Shown in pieces: positions 22,606 to 34,847 of a stretch of DNA of 64,000 nt. The first letter of the stretch is position 1. Each line of letters starts with the position of its first letter. Made by a program: the position numbers and the translations under genes. The stretch lies in contig MU404056.1 in the NCBI GenBank assembly GCA_022695795.1, forward strand, positions 620,001 to 684,000, read 5' to 3'. Under the pieces are notes generated by a model. The model saw only the letters and a list, made by a program, of their open reading frames with translations, was not told the origin of the DNA and did not search any database. The stretch comes from Biscogniauxia marginata. Lineage: Eukaryota; Ascomycota; Sordariomycetes; Xylariales; Xylariaceae.

Positions 22606-24336
22606 TTAAACCGTGCCCTCGATCTCTTCTACAATTCCTTCTTCCTTTGCGACTATATTGGCAGCTCTCATGTGTTGCCCAGGGGTGACCGTCCTCCCCC
22701 TTGAAGAGAATACACCACCAGTAATTCCTCCTTTCTCGAATAGGAGCGGGATATCTTCGAGTTCTAACCCCTTCGTTTCGGGGTAGAAGAAATACACCAT
22801 GGGGATGAATACTGCGTTCAAGACCGCAAAGACGATGAATGTTCGCCACCCAATATTTGCTATGTTCTCTGTTAGCTATACCTATCATGTTGACGTATTC
22901 GTCCGTGGCCCATGTCCATCTCAAAAGTTGACTTACCGAAAGATATAGGGGTTATCTTCACAACCGCAAACACAGCCATCCAGTTCCAGCCGGAAGCGAT
23001 TGACTGCATGCGAGATCTCACTCTTGTCGTGTTGATTTCTGTCGGATAGAACCAGGGCACCTGATGGAGTATCATCACTTGTTAGCATGGCCTAAGTCTC
23101 CATATACAACGCTCTTGAATTTGAGAAGACGTACAGGTAGCCAACCGATACCATAGAATAGCTGGAAAATGAAAATGAACGCCGTAGCCCCATGCGCAGC
23201 GCCAGCGGTCTCGCGCGACAAGAGGATAGCAACCATGACGAAACACAGGCATAAGCCCGCCGAGCACACCATCAACAGGGTCCGGCGCCCGTAGCGATCC
23301 ATCAGGAAGACCGGGATGACCGAGCCGACGAGATACGTGCACTGAGCCGCGCCACCCAAGATGAGTGACAGATTCCGGCTCAGGTGCATGCTGTCCTGAA
23401 AGATGACAGGGGCATAATAATTAATCATATTCGAGCCGCTGAACTGCTGCCCGAGCTGCACAGAAACCGTGATGAACATGCGCCGCAGATTCTGTTCCTT
23501 GCCCCAGGTGAATAGCTCTGCGAACCGGAACGGCCCGCCCTTGTGCTCCTCCTCGAGCCCGGACTGGATATCCAGCAGGGTGTGACCGACAGCCTCGTCG
23601 TCGAAAGCCCTGCCGTCGATGGAGGCGATGACGGCGCGCGCCTCCTCGTGGCGGTCGTGCGCGACGAGCCAGCGCGGCGTCTCGGGCAGGCCGACGATCT
23701 GCAGCACGAGGAGGACGGCGAAGACGGCCTGGAAGGCGAGCGGGAAGCGCCACTGGAACGACGAGGAGTGGAAGCTCGTGCCGTAGTCGGCCCAGTACGC
23801 GATCACGACGCCGAGGATCGTCACCGTGCCCTGCAGCGTCAGCAGCGCGCCGCGGACTCGCGCCGGCGAGCACTCGCCCTGGTACACCGGCGCCGTCGAC
23901 GAGTTCATCCCGTTGCCGATGCCCGTGACGATGCGGCCCGCGAGCAGCTGCGCGATCGTGTACGACGAGGCGAGGACCGCCGTGCCCGCTATCATGATGC
24001 TGCCGCCGGCGATCAGCATCGTGCGCCGCCCGAGCCGCTCGCCGATGAAGTAGCAGATGATCGACCCGACCACGCAGCCGATGTCGTACAGGGCGGCGAT
24101 GTTGCCCTGCATCGCGGGGTCCGGGTTGTTGAACTCGCGACTGAAGGCGTTGTCGGTGCCGATGATGCCGGACATGACACCTGCGGTTTCTTAGATCATC
24201 CGGTTTTTTTCTCCCTATGTGTATAAATGGACGTCTAGGGATTACCTTGGTCATAGCCGAGTAGCAGGAACGCCTGGCATGACGCCGCCGTGATGGCGAA
24301 GATCAGCGTCTTGCCTTGGAAATTGTGTTTCCACAT
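22606..24336 (-). CDS. MFS sugar transporter (fungal hexose/disaccharide permease type)
   Basis: Four exons on the minus strand close to 507 aa: 24336-24246, 24180-23135, 23060-22937 and 22868-22606. The protein starts MWKHNFQGK and has about twelve hydrophobic segments. Sugar-porter hallmarks are present: GYDQGVMSG in helix 1, GERLGRRT between helices 2 and 3, a GIGNGMNSS segment, PETPRWL after helix 6, QQFSGSNMINYYAP in helix 7, DRYGRR between helices 8 and 9, and PETKGLELEDI after helix 12. It probably moves a mono- or disaccharide with protons across the plasma membrane; the substrate is not deducible. Exon 2 is strongly GC-rich, leaving long spurious antisense frames. Most introns have GTAAGT/GTAATC-type donors, but intron 2 uses GTACGT. 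Confidence 0.88.
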
Positions 24337-26243
24337 CGCGACACGGGGAGTTAGTTTCCTCAAGGGTATGTCGGCGATTTTATGGTTACAATGCTTCTTG
24401 ATTAAGCTTCCACAGCGTCTATTTTATTGTCTAGTCCGACCTCGTCATTTCGCATCGAGAACACCCGAGACTAACCAAGACAGCGATAGTCGCCATGCGA
24501 CTGAGCTTCGGCATCCTTCAGCGTGGTCATCGTCGGTGTTAGCATGCTACCGCTGCATATTACTACCCCAGATTTCCCCGCGTATACTCTCCGCAACGGC
24601 GGCGCATACCCTAGCAGCCAGGGCATCCGTAGGCATCGCTTCGGTAGATCAACCAACCGAGAACGCTATTCACAACAGTAGCTTGCCAAGACTGGGATAC
24701 TTTCAATAGTATATCGCAGCTATCTGCTCGGATATCAATGTATTAGGGAGAATGAATGGGCCGAGGACAATCTCGTAGGTACGATTAAGCTTTTCTATGC
24801 CTCTATGAATCACTTGGCAATCCTATCTACCCCAGCCCTACATTAATAGGTTAGATTTATGTACCATTCTACGGGTCGTGCCGACTGAGTGTGAAACATA
24901 CCTAGGCTAGCCATTTGTTGTTCTCGGCCGTGAAACAGCCAAATGGCATTGCGAAGACAAGACGCATCCGATCGCATTCTTCGCTTTATGGAGTAGCATC
25001 AATTGTTTGATTAACTTCAGGAAGAAATTATCACTTAGATATCTAGGCATAATGTAAGGCTACAGGAAGTTATAATCGCATAGATCTTCATTACCCCCTT
25101 CCAACCATTGTAAGCTCATCCTAGGTTCTTATTCTCATCCTACGCCACCCAGGCACAGCTAGCTACACAGACAGCTAACTCAGGTAGATATCAGTCGGTA
25201 GTAACGCTCGACTCAAATTACAGCCCAAGCTAGGTCAATCTCACTCAGCTTACTAGGTAGCGCCTCATGGTGAAGCGGCACAGAGGAGACTATTAGGCAG
25301 ACCGATGCGAGAAAGTGATGGACAACATTAAAGGCTGAGGCTTAATCTTATCAAGCTATGCATAGCTATGTCCAAAATGAATCTAGTTTCACAGGTTTCC
25401 GGTCGTTACTAGTCTTCTACATGCTGTGCTGTCACGGCGATTCAGAAGCTACACTGCGGTATTGCTGGTAACTCAGCCAGCTATGGGGTTATTGACAGGG
25501 ACAGGGGATCCTCAGCAATTTAACTAGCGGGACAAATATGGAAACATAGTGCGAGTGCATTAACAGGGTAAGCTGATGATCACTCACGATTCTGTTAAGA
25601 TCTCAAGCTGAGCTGCATAGCTAGTGGAGAACTGCGCCAGGAACCCCGAGCTGAATTCATCCCCGCCTACTTTTCACTCAAAATAGGACCGCACGAGTCT
25701 CACCAAGCCTCCTTACTTCGTCATCATCAAAATTCTACAATCCAATAGGTGATCTAACTATTACACCGGCACCCTAGGGTGTTCCACGCTGAAGCAATCA
25801 TAATAACCCCTTAAATCAATAATACTAGTATAGCTAATGGGTGTGTGACATTAGTGAATTTAAATGCATATCTTAAACGACCATATTGATATACTTCTTA
25901 TAACGGGAATGCACGGTTACCTATAACAAGCGTATTTACTTTACTAAGCCGATGGATTTAAGCAATATGTTAGAAATGGCAGAGTACCTCGGGTTTATAT
26001 GCGAACAGCATATCAAATTATGTACTGTGATAGGACTGCGGACTCGAGGGGGCAGGTAGTATCTGTTTAATTACGGCACCCCTGGGGCTCTAGCGTAACA
26101 AGCCTATAACACAAATACGCCGTAATGTCTTCATATTTATTAAGCCGATAATCTGCTTCTCTTATCCACACTGCTGTTACATTTCCATCGCTTGGTTGTT
26201 TACATTCCATTTTTTAGCTTGATGAATATAAACAACTTAAATC
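24337..26243. other. intergenic, shared 5' region of divergent transporter and hydrolase genes
   Basis: The transporter (-) and the secreted hydrolase (+) start on either side of this 1.9 kb. An open frame at 24290-24709 overlaps the transporter's first exon antisense and looks like a shadow. The remainder is AT-rich with no recognisable gene. Confidence 0.4.
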
Positions 26244-27764
26244 ATGACTCTTACAGTTATATATGCGGCAACACTTATCGCTATTTCGACGTTGGGCGCG
26301 TCAGCTCCTTTATCCAAACCGCAACCTCCTAGCTTCTTCCATAAACGCGCAGATCATGATTCAACGTCAAGCATAACATGGGGGGCGTGCCCTGATGGAT
26401 TCCCTTCAAATGTCACCTGCGCGACTTATGTTGTGCCTTTGGATTGGAACCACCCTGATGGGAACGAGACAATAGAGCTTGGCATCATTCGGATTGAGGC
26501 TACCGACAAGGAGAACCGTATTGGCAATCTATTCATAAATCCCGGAGGCCCAGGAGGCCAGGCGTCTCAACTTGTCGCCTCACTCGCAGCTACGCCTAGC
26601 GTATTGGATCCTGAGATACTCAGCAGATTCGACATTATTGGATTAGATCCTCGCGGGGTGGGACTCAGCACCCCAGTCCAATGCGACGTCGACACATACA
26701 ATAAGCGTATCTCATTCTTCCCGGAGACCAAAGAACAATTCGATGACCTTGTTGATTACAACAAGGCCGTGGCGGAAAGTTGCAGACAGAAGAGCGGACG
26801 GTTAATTGACTTTGTTGACACCATCAGCGCGGTCAAGGACCACGAAGCGGTGCGGAAAGCACTGGGTGGTGAGAAGGCGAGCTTCTTGGGTCTGTCGTAC
26901 GGGACGCAACTTTTCAGCCAGTACGCCCAGCTCTTCCCAGACGGCGCCCGCGCTATTGTGCTCGATGGAAACCTCCAGCACTCCCAGTCCGAGTCATCGA
27001 ACCTTCTCATCGAGTCTACAACGTATGAGAAGACGTTGAAGCAATTCTTCGAGTGGTGCACTTCGACCGAAGACTGTCCCCTCAGGGGCCAGGATGTCGA
27101 AGCGAAGTATACCAGCGTTCTTGCCAAGGCCAAGGAGGCGCCAATCCCGGCCCCGGGCTGCGACGACGTATCGTGCCGGTCCGATGTCACGGAGGAGGAA
27201 CTACGCTTCAATCTCCAGGGTTTCCTAATTAGCCCCTCGAGCTGGCCGGGACTTGGACAAGCGCTAATTGACGCCGACGACGGCAACGCGACTACCATCT
27301 CTGGAGCCCAGCCCCTTGCAGTAGGCAGTTCCTACGATGATTCGTATCTGTTCGCGGGAACCGCAATCCAATGCCAGGACTGGGCGCACTCGTCGACGAG
27401 CCTCGCCGACGTGCAGCAAAAGCAGACGTTGGGCGCAGCATTCAGCCCCTTGACCCAAGGCGCTTGCCAGTCGTACAAGATCCAGACGTCCTGTATTGGG
27501 TGGCCCGCGGCGCTGACGAACCCGCCGAAGCCGGTGAAGTACGAGGGTGAGACGCCGATCCTGATGGTCAACTCGATCTACGACCCCTCGACCAGCTACA
27601 CCTGGGCCCTCGGTCTCCAGAGCGAGATCAAGAACGCGGTCTTGCTGACCAGGAATGGTTTCGGGCACACGAGTTACCTTAGCAGCCCGAAGACTGCCCA
27701 GATAGAGAACGCTTACCTGCTCAATATGACACTGCCAGACCCAGGCACAGTGATAGACGAGTAA
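26244..27764 (+). CDS. secreted alpha/beta hydrolase, tripeptidyl-aminopeptidase (TAP)-like
   Basis: Intronless gene of 506 aa. Residues 1-20 form a signal peptide (hydrophobic core, ASA end), followed by a possible Kex2 site, Lys34-Arg35. The fold is an alpha/beta hydrolase: oxyanion strand LFINPGGPGG (97-106), DIIGLDPRGVGLS (130-142), nucleophile elbow GLSYGT with Ser218, acid Asp447 in NSIYDPSTSY, and His475 in GFGHTSY. The C-terminal part with several cysteines (377, 408, 417) resembles the TAP C-terminal domain. Such enzymes release peptides from N-termini or hydrolyse esters outside the cell. There are several N-glycosylation sequons (for example NVT at 56, NET at 74 and NAT at 348). 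Substrate specificity is open. Confidence 0.87.
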   Translation: MTLTVIYAATLIAISTLGASAPLSKPQPPSFFHKRADHDSTSSITWGACPDGFPSNVTCATYVVPLDWNHPDGNETIELGIIRIEATDKENRIGNLFINPGGPGGQASQLVASLAATPSVLDPEILSRFDIIGLDPRGVGLSTPVQCDVDTYNKRISFFPETKEQFDDLVDYNKAVAESCRQKSGRLIDFVDTISAVKDHEAVRKALGGEKASFLGLSYGTQLFSQYAQLFPDGARAIVLDGNLQHSQSESSNLLIESTTYEKTLKQFFEWCTSTEDCPLRGQDVEAKYTSVLAKAKEAPIPAPGCDDVSCRSDVTEEELRFNLQGFLISPSSWPGLGQALIDADDGNATTISGAQPLAVGSSYDDSYLFAGTAIQCQDWAHSSTSLADVQQKQTLGAAFSPLTQGACQSYKIQTSCIGWPAALTNPPKPVKYEGETPILMVNSIYDPSTSYTWALGLQSEIKNAVLLTRNGFGHTSYLSSPKTAQIENAYLLNMTLPDPGTVIDE

Positions 27765-28206
27765 AGGAGACACGAGGAACGTGACGGAGTAATGCAGAAT
27801 GACGGCATGGTGATACCTATAGATATGTTAATATAATGGATTAATTATGCTTACCGGCTTACTATTCCATCGTGACAGGATAATTGGCCTATGTGATAGC
27901 CAACGACGTTCTCGTCCCCTATTTAATTAATTTGGGATCGGCCGATGCATTTGTCGGAGACCGTTCGGCGGCCGGGCAAGAATATCGGATGCATTGTAGA
28001 CATCATACAGCAGAGGCTGCGATACTCATAGTTCCACCCTTATATATCTAGAAGATGTCCTAAGCCTTGATATGTATGACCGGAACAAAGAAAAGAAAAA
28101 CCGCATTCTATCTCAGGTACGTACCCCTTGACCCCTCCCCCCTTAAGGTGACATAGATACCCAAATAAAGAACCAGTCTTCCAACAGCCGGCAGCCAGGT
28201 CCGCAC
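27765..28206. other. spacer between the hydrolase gene and the AT-rich block
   Basis: About 440 bp without a gene; probable 3' UTR and terminator of the hydrolase. Base composition is still normal here. Confidence 0.4.
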
Positions 28207-28460
28207 CTCCAAGAGAGTGGCTCACCTGGCAATGCCTCAGAAACGACCGGATTACCCTGGGTTCGAATCCGGGCACGAGTGCCCATGAACCACACCAAAC
28301 AGGGCCCGCAGTCCCTGGAAGGCTTTCGGAAGGGGTGTCGCAAACTAAGTACCTGCAGGGGGCGCAGTAGCTACAGACGCTGAAGAGATCTGTAGGCTGG
28401 GCCTAGAAGACCGACAACGGGGACTGGGGGCCGTAGTTAGGTTTTCTTTTTGTATTTTTT
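28207..28460 (+). mobile_element. SINE-like element with tRNA-type A and B boxes
   Basis: TGGCTCACCTGG at 28218-28229 fits the RNA polymerase III A box, and GGTTCGAATCC at 28260-28270 is a perfect B box, spaced 42 bp start to start as in tRNA genes. I could not fold a cloverleaf: the presumed 5' acceptor strand does not pair with the 3' side, and the T stem has a G-G mismatch. A GC-rich body follows to about 28440, then a T-rich tract that could terminate Pol III. A tRNA-derived SINE or an eroded tRNA copy fits best. Ends are approximate and no target duplication was found. Confidence 0.4.
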
Positions 28461-28559
28461 TTCTTCTTTCTCTCCTTTTTTCCTTTCACTTATTTATTAT
28501 AATGTTAATTAATATAACGTGCCTTATAAGCGAGTAAACCACACGTAATATTAAAATTA

Positions 28560-29215
28560 ATTAATAATTATTATTATTTAAATTATTTTTTAAGTTTTAT
28601 ATTTTAAAAATTAAATATCTTTTTTATATTAAATTTTTAATTTTTAATATATAATTTAAATTAATTAATTTATTATATTTTTTAAGTTAATATGTTTTAT
28701 AAGTAAATAAGTTATATAAATAAGTGAGTTATTTAATTTTTTATATAAAATCGACTTTTTCGAAAATTTATAACTTTATATGTAAAAATCGTAAAAATCT
28801 CGAACTTTTTTTAATAATTATATAATTATATGATTTAATTATAAATAAAATCGAAAAAATTAATTTTAAAAAACGTGAAAAGAAAACAAGTAAAAACTAA
28901 AATTAAAACAAAACATATAAACCTTTTTACGTATTTTTTTATATATTTCACTTTTATTTTTTTTTTGATTTTAGTTTTAATTAAACCTTATAATTATATA
29001 ATTAAAGAAAAAGGTTCGCGATTTTTACGATTTTTAAATGTAAAGTTATAAATTTTCGAAAAAGTCGATTTTATATAAAAAATTAAATAACTTACTTATT
29101 TATAAGACATTTTAACTTAAAAAATATAATAAATTAATTAATAATAAATAAAATTAATTATAATTCTTTAAAATTTAAATTATTTAAAAAATTTTATTTA
29201 TTATATAAATATTAT
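28560..29215. repeat. long near-palindromic inverted repeat in AT-rich DNA
   Basis: Left arm about 28560-28885 and right arm about 28943-29215, with a loop of roughly 60 bp. The best-matching part pairs a block around 28725-28800 (with TCGACTTTTTCGAAAA) with its reverse complement around 29020-29105. Mismatches are mainly transitions. It may be the remains of a DNA transposon/MITE or an inverted duplication. No transposase frame is visible. Confidence 0.7.
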
Positions 29216-30152
29216 TAATCGACTTTATAAATTACGATAAAATAAAAAGGCTTTAAATTACGCTATTAAATTTAAAAAACTTGTAAGCTAGTTATAATTA
29301 CTTATTAAAAACTTATACTACTTATTTTATTAAAAACTAAAAAACCATATAAAAAAAAACTAAAAAAATTTAATAACTACGTTATAATAATAATTATTAT
29401 TAATAATAAAAACTTTAAATAATACTTTTAAAAAGATAATATAACGAAAAAACGGCGATTAGTAAAAAAAAGAAAATCATAAAAGTAATACCAAAATAAG
29501 GAAAAGTACTAAAATTAAATTAAACTTTATTAAAATTAACGCCGCTTAAAAAGAGCAAAAAACGCGAAATAAGTCGACTATTAAATATTTTAACTGTAAA
29601 AAAAACATTATAAAAACAAGTACCGAAATCTTAAAAAATAAAAAATAAAAATAAAAAAGATTCTTTAACCTAAAAAAAAAACCTTTAAAATAAGGGTTTA
29701 TTTTAAAAATAACAAAGAAATAAATTAAATATTTATTATTACCATCATTAAAGCAAAAAAAAACGAGGAAGTCCTTACAAAAAAATAATAATATTTATTA
29801 AAGTTATAAAGAAAAAACTTATAAACATTATTTAAAGTATTATTATTCACTTATTATAATTTATAAAAGTTATAAATATCATTAAAACAACCTTTAAAAC
29901 TATTTAAAATATAATTATTTATATTTAAAGTATCTCATATTAAAACAAGCTAAGTAAAAATATAATAAAAACGAATTACTATATAAATATAATACTTATA
30001 AATTAAAATATAACTTAAAAGTTAAGTTAAATTATAATGAATTACATTAAAGCCATTATAATAACGATAAATGCGAAACATTAAAAAAAAGCAAACATAA
30101 TAATTTATATTAAAAGTTTTACATAAATAATAACTACGATATTCATTAAAAC

Positions 30153-30526
30153 TGTGACGAACCTCCTTGTGTGTTCCTAGTCAGCTGACTTCACAGGTAA
30201 GTACGTACTAGGTTTCTTGATTTGAAGGTAACAATGGTTTAAGATTAGTTCAAGTGATTCACAATGTTTTGTTCGTCAAAGAGATTTCAAGGTACTCTCA
30301 CTATAGTGTTAAAGAATGACTATAGTCTTAGATTGATAGCTAAAGAACTAGAATAAATGACTAGATACATAGGAAATTCCAATCTACTTATACTTCATTC
30401 TTTATAGGGAGTAACACCTATATTCTCTCTAATTCTCAAGAGTCCAACAGAGAATTCCTTCTGGAGTCATGTGACCTTAGATCACATAACCAACTCAATT
30501 CCCTCTACCCTTGTTGGTTCGTAACA
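30153..30526 (-). mobile_element. solo LTR, 374 bp, little mutated
   Basis: It begins TGTGACGAACCTCC and ends GGTTCGTAACA on the + strand; its coding orientation is minus (TGTTACGAACC to GTTCGTCACA). It is clearly less AT-rich than the other LTRs here. The flanks AAAAC and AAAGG are not a clean target duplication, and about 0.7 kb of the host element is missing at the junction, so it probably resulted from insertion followed by deletion or recombination. Confidence 0.8.
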
Positions 30527-33500
30527 AAAGGTTTTTAAATCAACAAAAAAATAAACTTAAGCTATAAAAAAGCCCTTAAAAAGAATTAAAATTTCAATAT
30601 ATAAAGTTTTATATAAAAAATAAACTTCTTACCCCTTATTACTTAAAAGGTAATTAAAATAACTATTAAAATAACGATTATTAAAAACACGTTTTTATAA
30701 AAACTTAAAAATAAAAAAACATTAAAGTTATAATAACCCAAAAAAACTAAAAAAAAAAGAGATATAAAAAACCAAAAAACGATAAAAGCTCTCGCTAGTA
30801 AAGTAATAAGAAACTATAAATAATAAATCTTTATACGAAGTTTAATTGAGACTTAATAATATTATTATAATTAAAGTTAAGTATAATAAAAAGAAATATA
30901 AAGCCCTTATAAACTTAAAAGCAAATAAAAACTATATTTTAATTAAAGTAACTTAAAAAATAATATATTATAAATATATAAATAAAGTTTATATAAATTA
31001 CGAAACTTTAAAAAAATATTTAATTACGAAAATAACAAGATATTAAAAAAAATTCATTTTAATAATTATTTAAAAACATCTTAAATAAATCATTTTTAAC
31101 ATTACATATATATTAAATTATAATATAATCCTAAAAATGAATTAGCTTAAAAGAAGTAATTTACGAATAAATTTCGAGATAAACACGTTCTATTAAGATT
31201 AAAATTAAAAGAAGTTAATTATTACGAGTTATAAAATAAGTATTATAAATAACACTAGAAAAACGGATATAAAGACGAAATATATCGCTTATATAATTCG
31301 AGTAATTAAGCTTAAAAATCTAACGAAAAAAATACCACGCGAATACCTCCGTTTTTATAAATTATTTAAAAAAAAATAAAAAAAAATAACTAAAACATAA
31401 TTAATAAAATCACTAAATTTACTTTAAAAAAGAAAAATAATTAAAACTATTTTTAATATATCTTATAAATCAAGAAAAACAAAAAGCATTATAAAAAAGA
31501 ATTTAAAAGGATTTTAATAAAAAATATATTCGAAAATTAAAATCCTTATTAAAATACCCAGTAATTATAATACTAAAAATCGATAAAAACGAAAAGTAAT
31601 ATATTAATAAAAAAAGAAATTTAATATAACGACAAGTAATTAATTATTAATACTTTAATAAGGTAATAAAAAAGAATAAATACTTATTATTATTAATAAA
31701 ACTTATAAAAAAGTAAATTAATAAGGCTTAAATCTTTATAATATTAAACCTTCGCGATAATTATTATATAATTAAAATAACTAAAAAACATAAATAATAT
31801 ATCGCTTTTTAAACGATATATAAACATTATAAACATAAAGTTATATTATTTAAATTTATTAATATACCCGCTATATTTTAACATATAATTATAATAATTT
31901 TTCGTAAGTTTTTAAATAAATTTATATTTATTTATTTAAACGATATATTAATTTACTTAAAAAACGAAAAAAAATATAAAGAACATATAAAACAAATGTT
32001 AAAAACCTTAGAGAAGGTAAACTTACTTATTTATTTAACCAAAAATAAATAACATATTAAAAAACTAAATTATTTAAAGTTTATAATAAATCCAGAAAAA
32101 ATCCATATTTAAAAAGGAAAAATAGTAATAATCAAGAATTAACTAGAACTTAAAAGTATTATAAATATACGCGTATTTCTTGGCTTTATTAATTATATTA
32201 AATAACTCATTTAAGATTTCGGGCGAATCATTAAATTATTAACGAAATTAATTACCTTAATAAAAACAAAAAAAGCTTTTCATTTTATTAAAAAAGCTAA
32301 ATAAGCTTTTTAATAACTAAAAAAAGTTATAATTAATAAAATTATATATAAACTTTTAAATGAAAACAAGAAAAAACGACTAAAAATAAACGCTTTAAAT
32401 TTCGTTATCGAAACAGTTTTAAAGTAATTAAAAAATAATAAAAAATAATATCTAGTTACGTATTTATTTAAAGCACTACATAATATTAAATTAAACTATT
32501 AATAATTATTAAAGTATTAAAGAAATAAAAACCATAACTTAATAAAACTAAAAACCTTATACGATTTATAATAATATAAACGTTAAATAATTTTCTTATT
32601 TAATTTTAATTTTAAAATTCATTATATTAAAAAAACATTTAAATAAATCTTTTTAATAAAAAAAAACTATAAATCAAAAATTAATAAAAAAGATATTTAA
32701 ATATTTAAATAACAAAATAACAAATTAATTATATTAACTTATATATAAATTAACATAAGAAATTAAAAATAACGTTTTAAAAAAAGTTATAATCAAAAAG
32801 AAAAATAATTATAGTTTTAATAAGGATTTAACAACAAACTTCTTTTATATAAAGAAAAGGTTTATATATTAAAACGAGTATAAAACGAATTTATTAAGGA
32901 ATTTTATAAACACTTTTTACATGGTTATTAAAGAATCTTTAAAACATTAAAACGATTATAAAAAAAATTTGACTTTCCAAGAATAAAATAAATAATTAAG
33001 AGAATTATAAAGAATTATAATGTTTATAATAAAACTAAGATATCACGATATAAACTATATAAATTATTATAATTAATTTAAATACCTAAAAAAGCATAAC
33101 ACACGATTATATAAAATTTCGTAGTAAGACTCCTTAAATTAAAAGATCCTACTATAAAAGTACCTTATAATAACATATAAGTAATTATTAATAAATTCAT
33201 GAAATATGCTTACTTTCTATCGTTTAACAAGTTAAGTATAGCAAAATAACTAGTTTTTAGTTTCTTAAAAAAGTATATTAATAAACATGAATTACCAAAA
33301 CGCATTATTTTAAATAGAAATAAGTTATTTACGTTAAAGTTTTAAACTAGCCTAATAAAACGAATAAAAATTAAATAAAAGTTATTTATAACATATTATT
33401 CTTAATTAAACGAATAAACGGAAAAACTAAATTAAATAATAAAATAGTATTTACGAAGCTATATTAACTAAGAAATAAATAATTAAATAAAATTATTATT

Positions 33501-34847
33501 AATAACCTAAATAATATATAATATTTCGATTAACGAAAACATAAAAATATTATTATACGAAGTAATATATAGTTAAAAAGTAGAAATCTAAAAATAATTA
33601 ATTAAATTCACGAAAGTATTAAAAGTTGAAATAAAAGCCCTAAGAATAAAGGTATTATCTGAAAAGGTTTAAATAATATAGCAACGGCTATAAAAAAATT
33701 ACAATTTATTCAAAATAAAATAACAAAGTATTATAATAAAAAAAGAATTAAGGGATTAATTCTTAAGAAAAAAATATAATTTATTTATTCCGTTAACGAT
33801 AAGGCGTAATAATAAAAACGCCTTAAATTAAAATAAAACGGCTTAATAAAAAACTTAAATTTAAAAAATTAAAACTATATAAAATCAAAAAAGTTATCTC
33901 GAATATTAATTATAAATTAAAATTATTAAAAAAATTTAAAATATATCTAGTTTTTTATATATCGTTATTAAAACTAATACCAAAAAACGCTTCATTAAAA
34001 ACCTAAAACGAGATTAAAGAAAACTAAATAAATACGAAATGGAAAAAATATTAAATTTAAAAAAAGTTAATAATTAGTTATAATATTTAATTAAATAAAA
34101 AAGGTACTTATTAAAAGAAAATATATAAAAACTATTTAAATACTTAATAAACTCGAAAAACGCGTTTAATAAATTTTATCGATAAAACCTAAATCGATTA
34201 AAAGAACCTAAAATTTAAGATCTTAATTTAAAAAGAATAAGTTAAAAAAGGGGATAACTTTAAAAGCAACTCTAGCTTGTTCGGCTAGAAATTATTATTT
34301 AGTTTAAAGACGTTTTTATTTTTTTAGTTTATTTAAGTTTGAAAGATCACGTTAAAGCATTTTTAAACTCTTCTTTTTTAATAATTTCTTTTAACGACGA
34401 AGCCGTTTTACTTAAATTATAATCTCGATTATTTCTTAGTTTACTCGAGTTATAGTTTTAGTTATTTCTTGGTAAAGTCGTTTTAAGGCTTTCTCGACTT
34501 AACGTTTTTATAAAAATAATTACTTTTCTTCGTAGTTTAAATTTTAAAAAAAGTTAAAAAGAATTCTCACTTTATTATATTAATAATAATAAAAAACGTA
34601 TTTATTACATTTTCTCGATACTTTAAACGACATTATATACTTTAAATTATAATAAAAATAATAAAAATAAAACATAATATCGATATTAAAACCTATTTAG
34701 TTAATTTAGTTAATAAGTTCTTTATATTTTTACTTTTAATTTTCACGACGATACTTAATATTATAATTAATAAACATAATAAAGATAAAAAAAAAGAGAT
34801 TTACTAAATAATCTTTAAAGACAAAAATTTTAAGAGGGAAGAAATAG

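Noticed and set aside
23421..24254. Long alternative frames over the sugar-transporter exon (277 codons minus strand, 227 codons plus strand at 23543-24226).
   Set aside because: They are Arg/His/Asp-rich shadows produced by the very high third-position GC of the transporter exon.
28211..28284. A functional tRNA gene.
   Set aside because: The B box is perfect, but acceptor and D stems do not pair and the T stem has a G-G mismatch.
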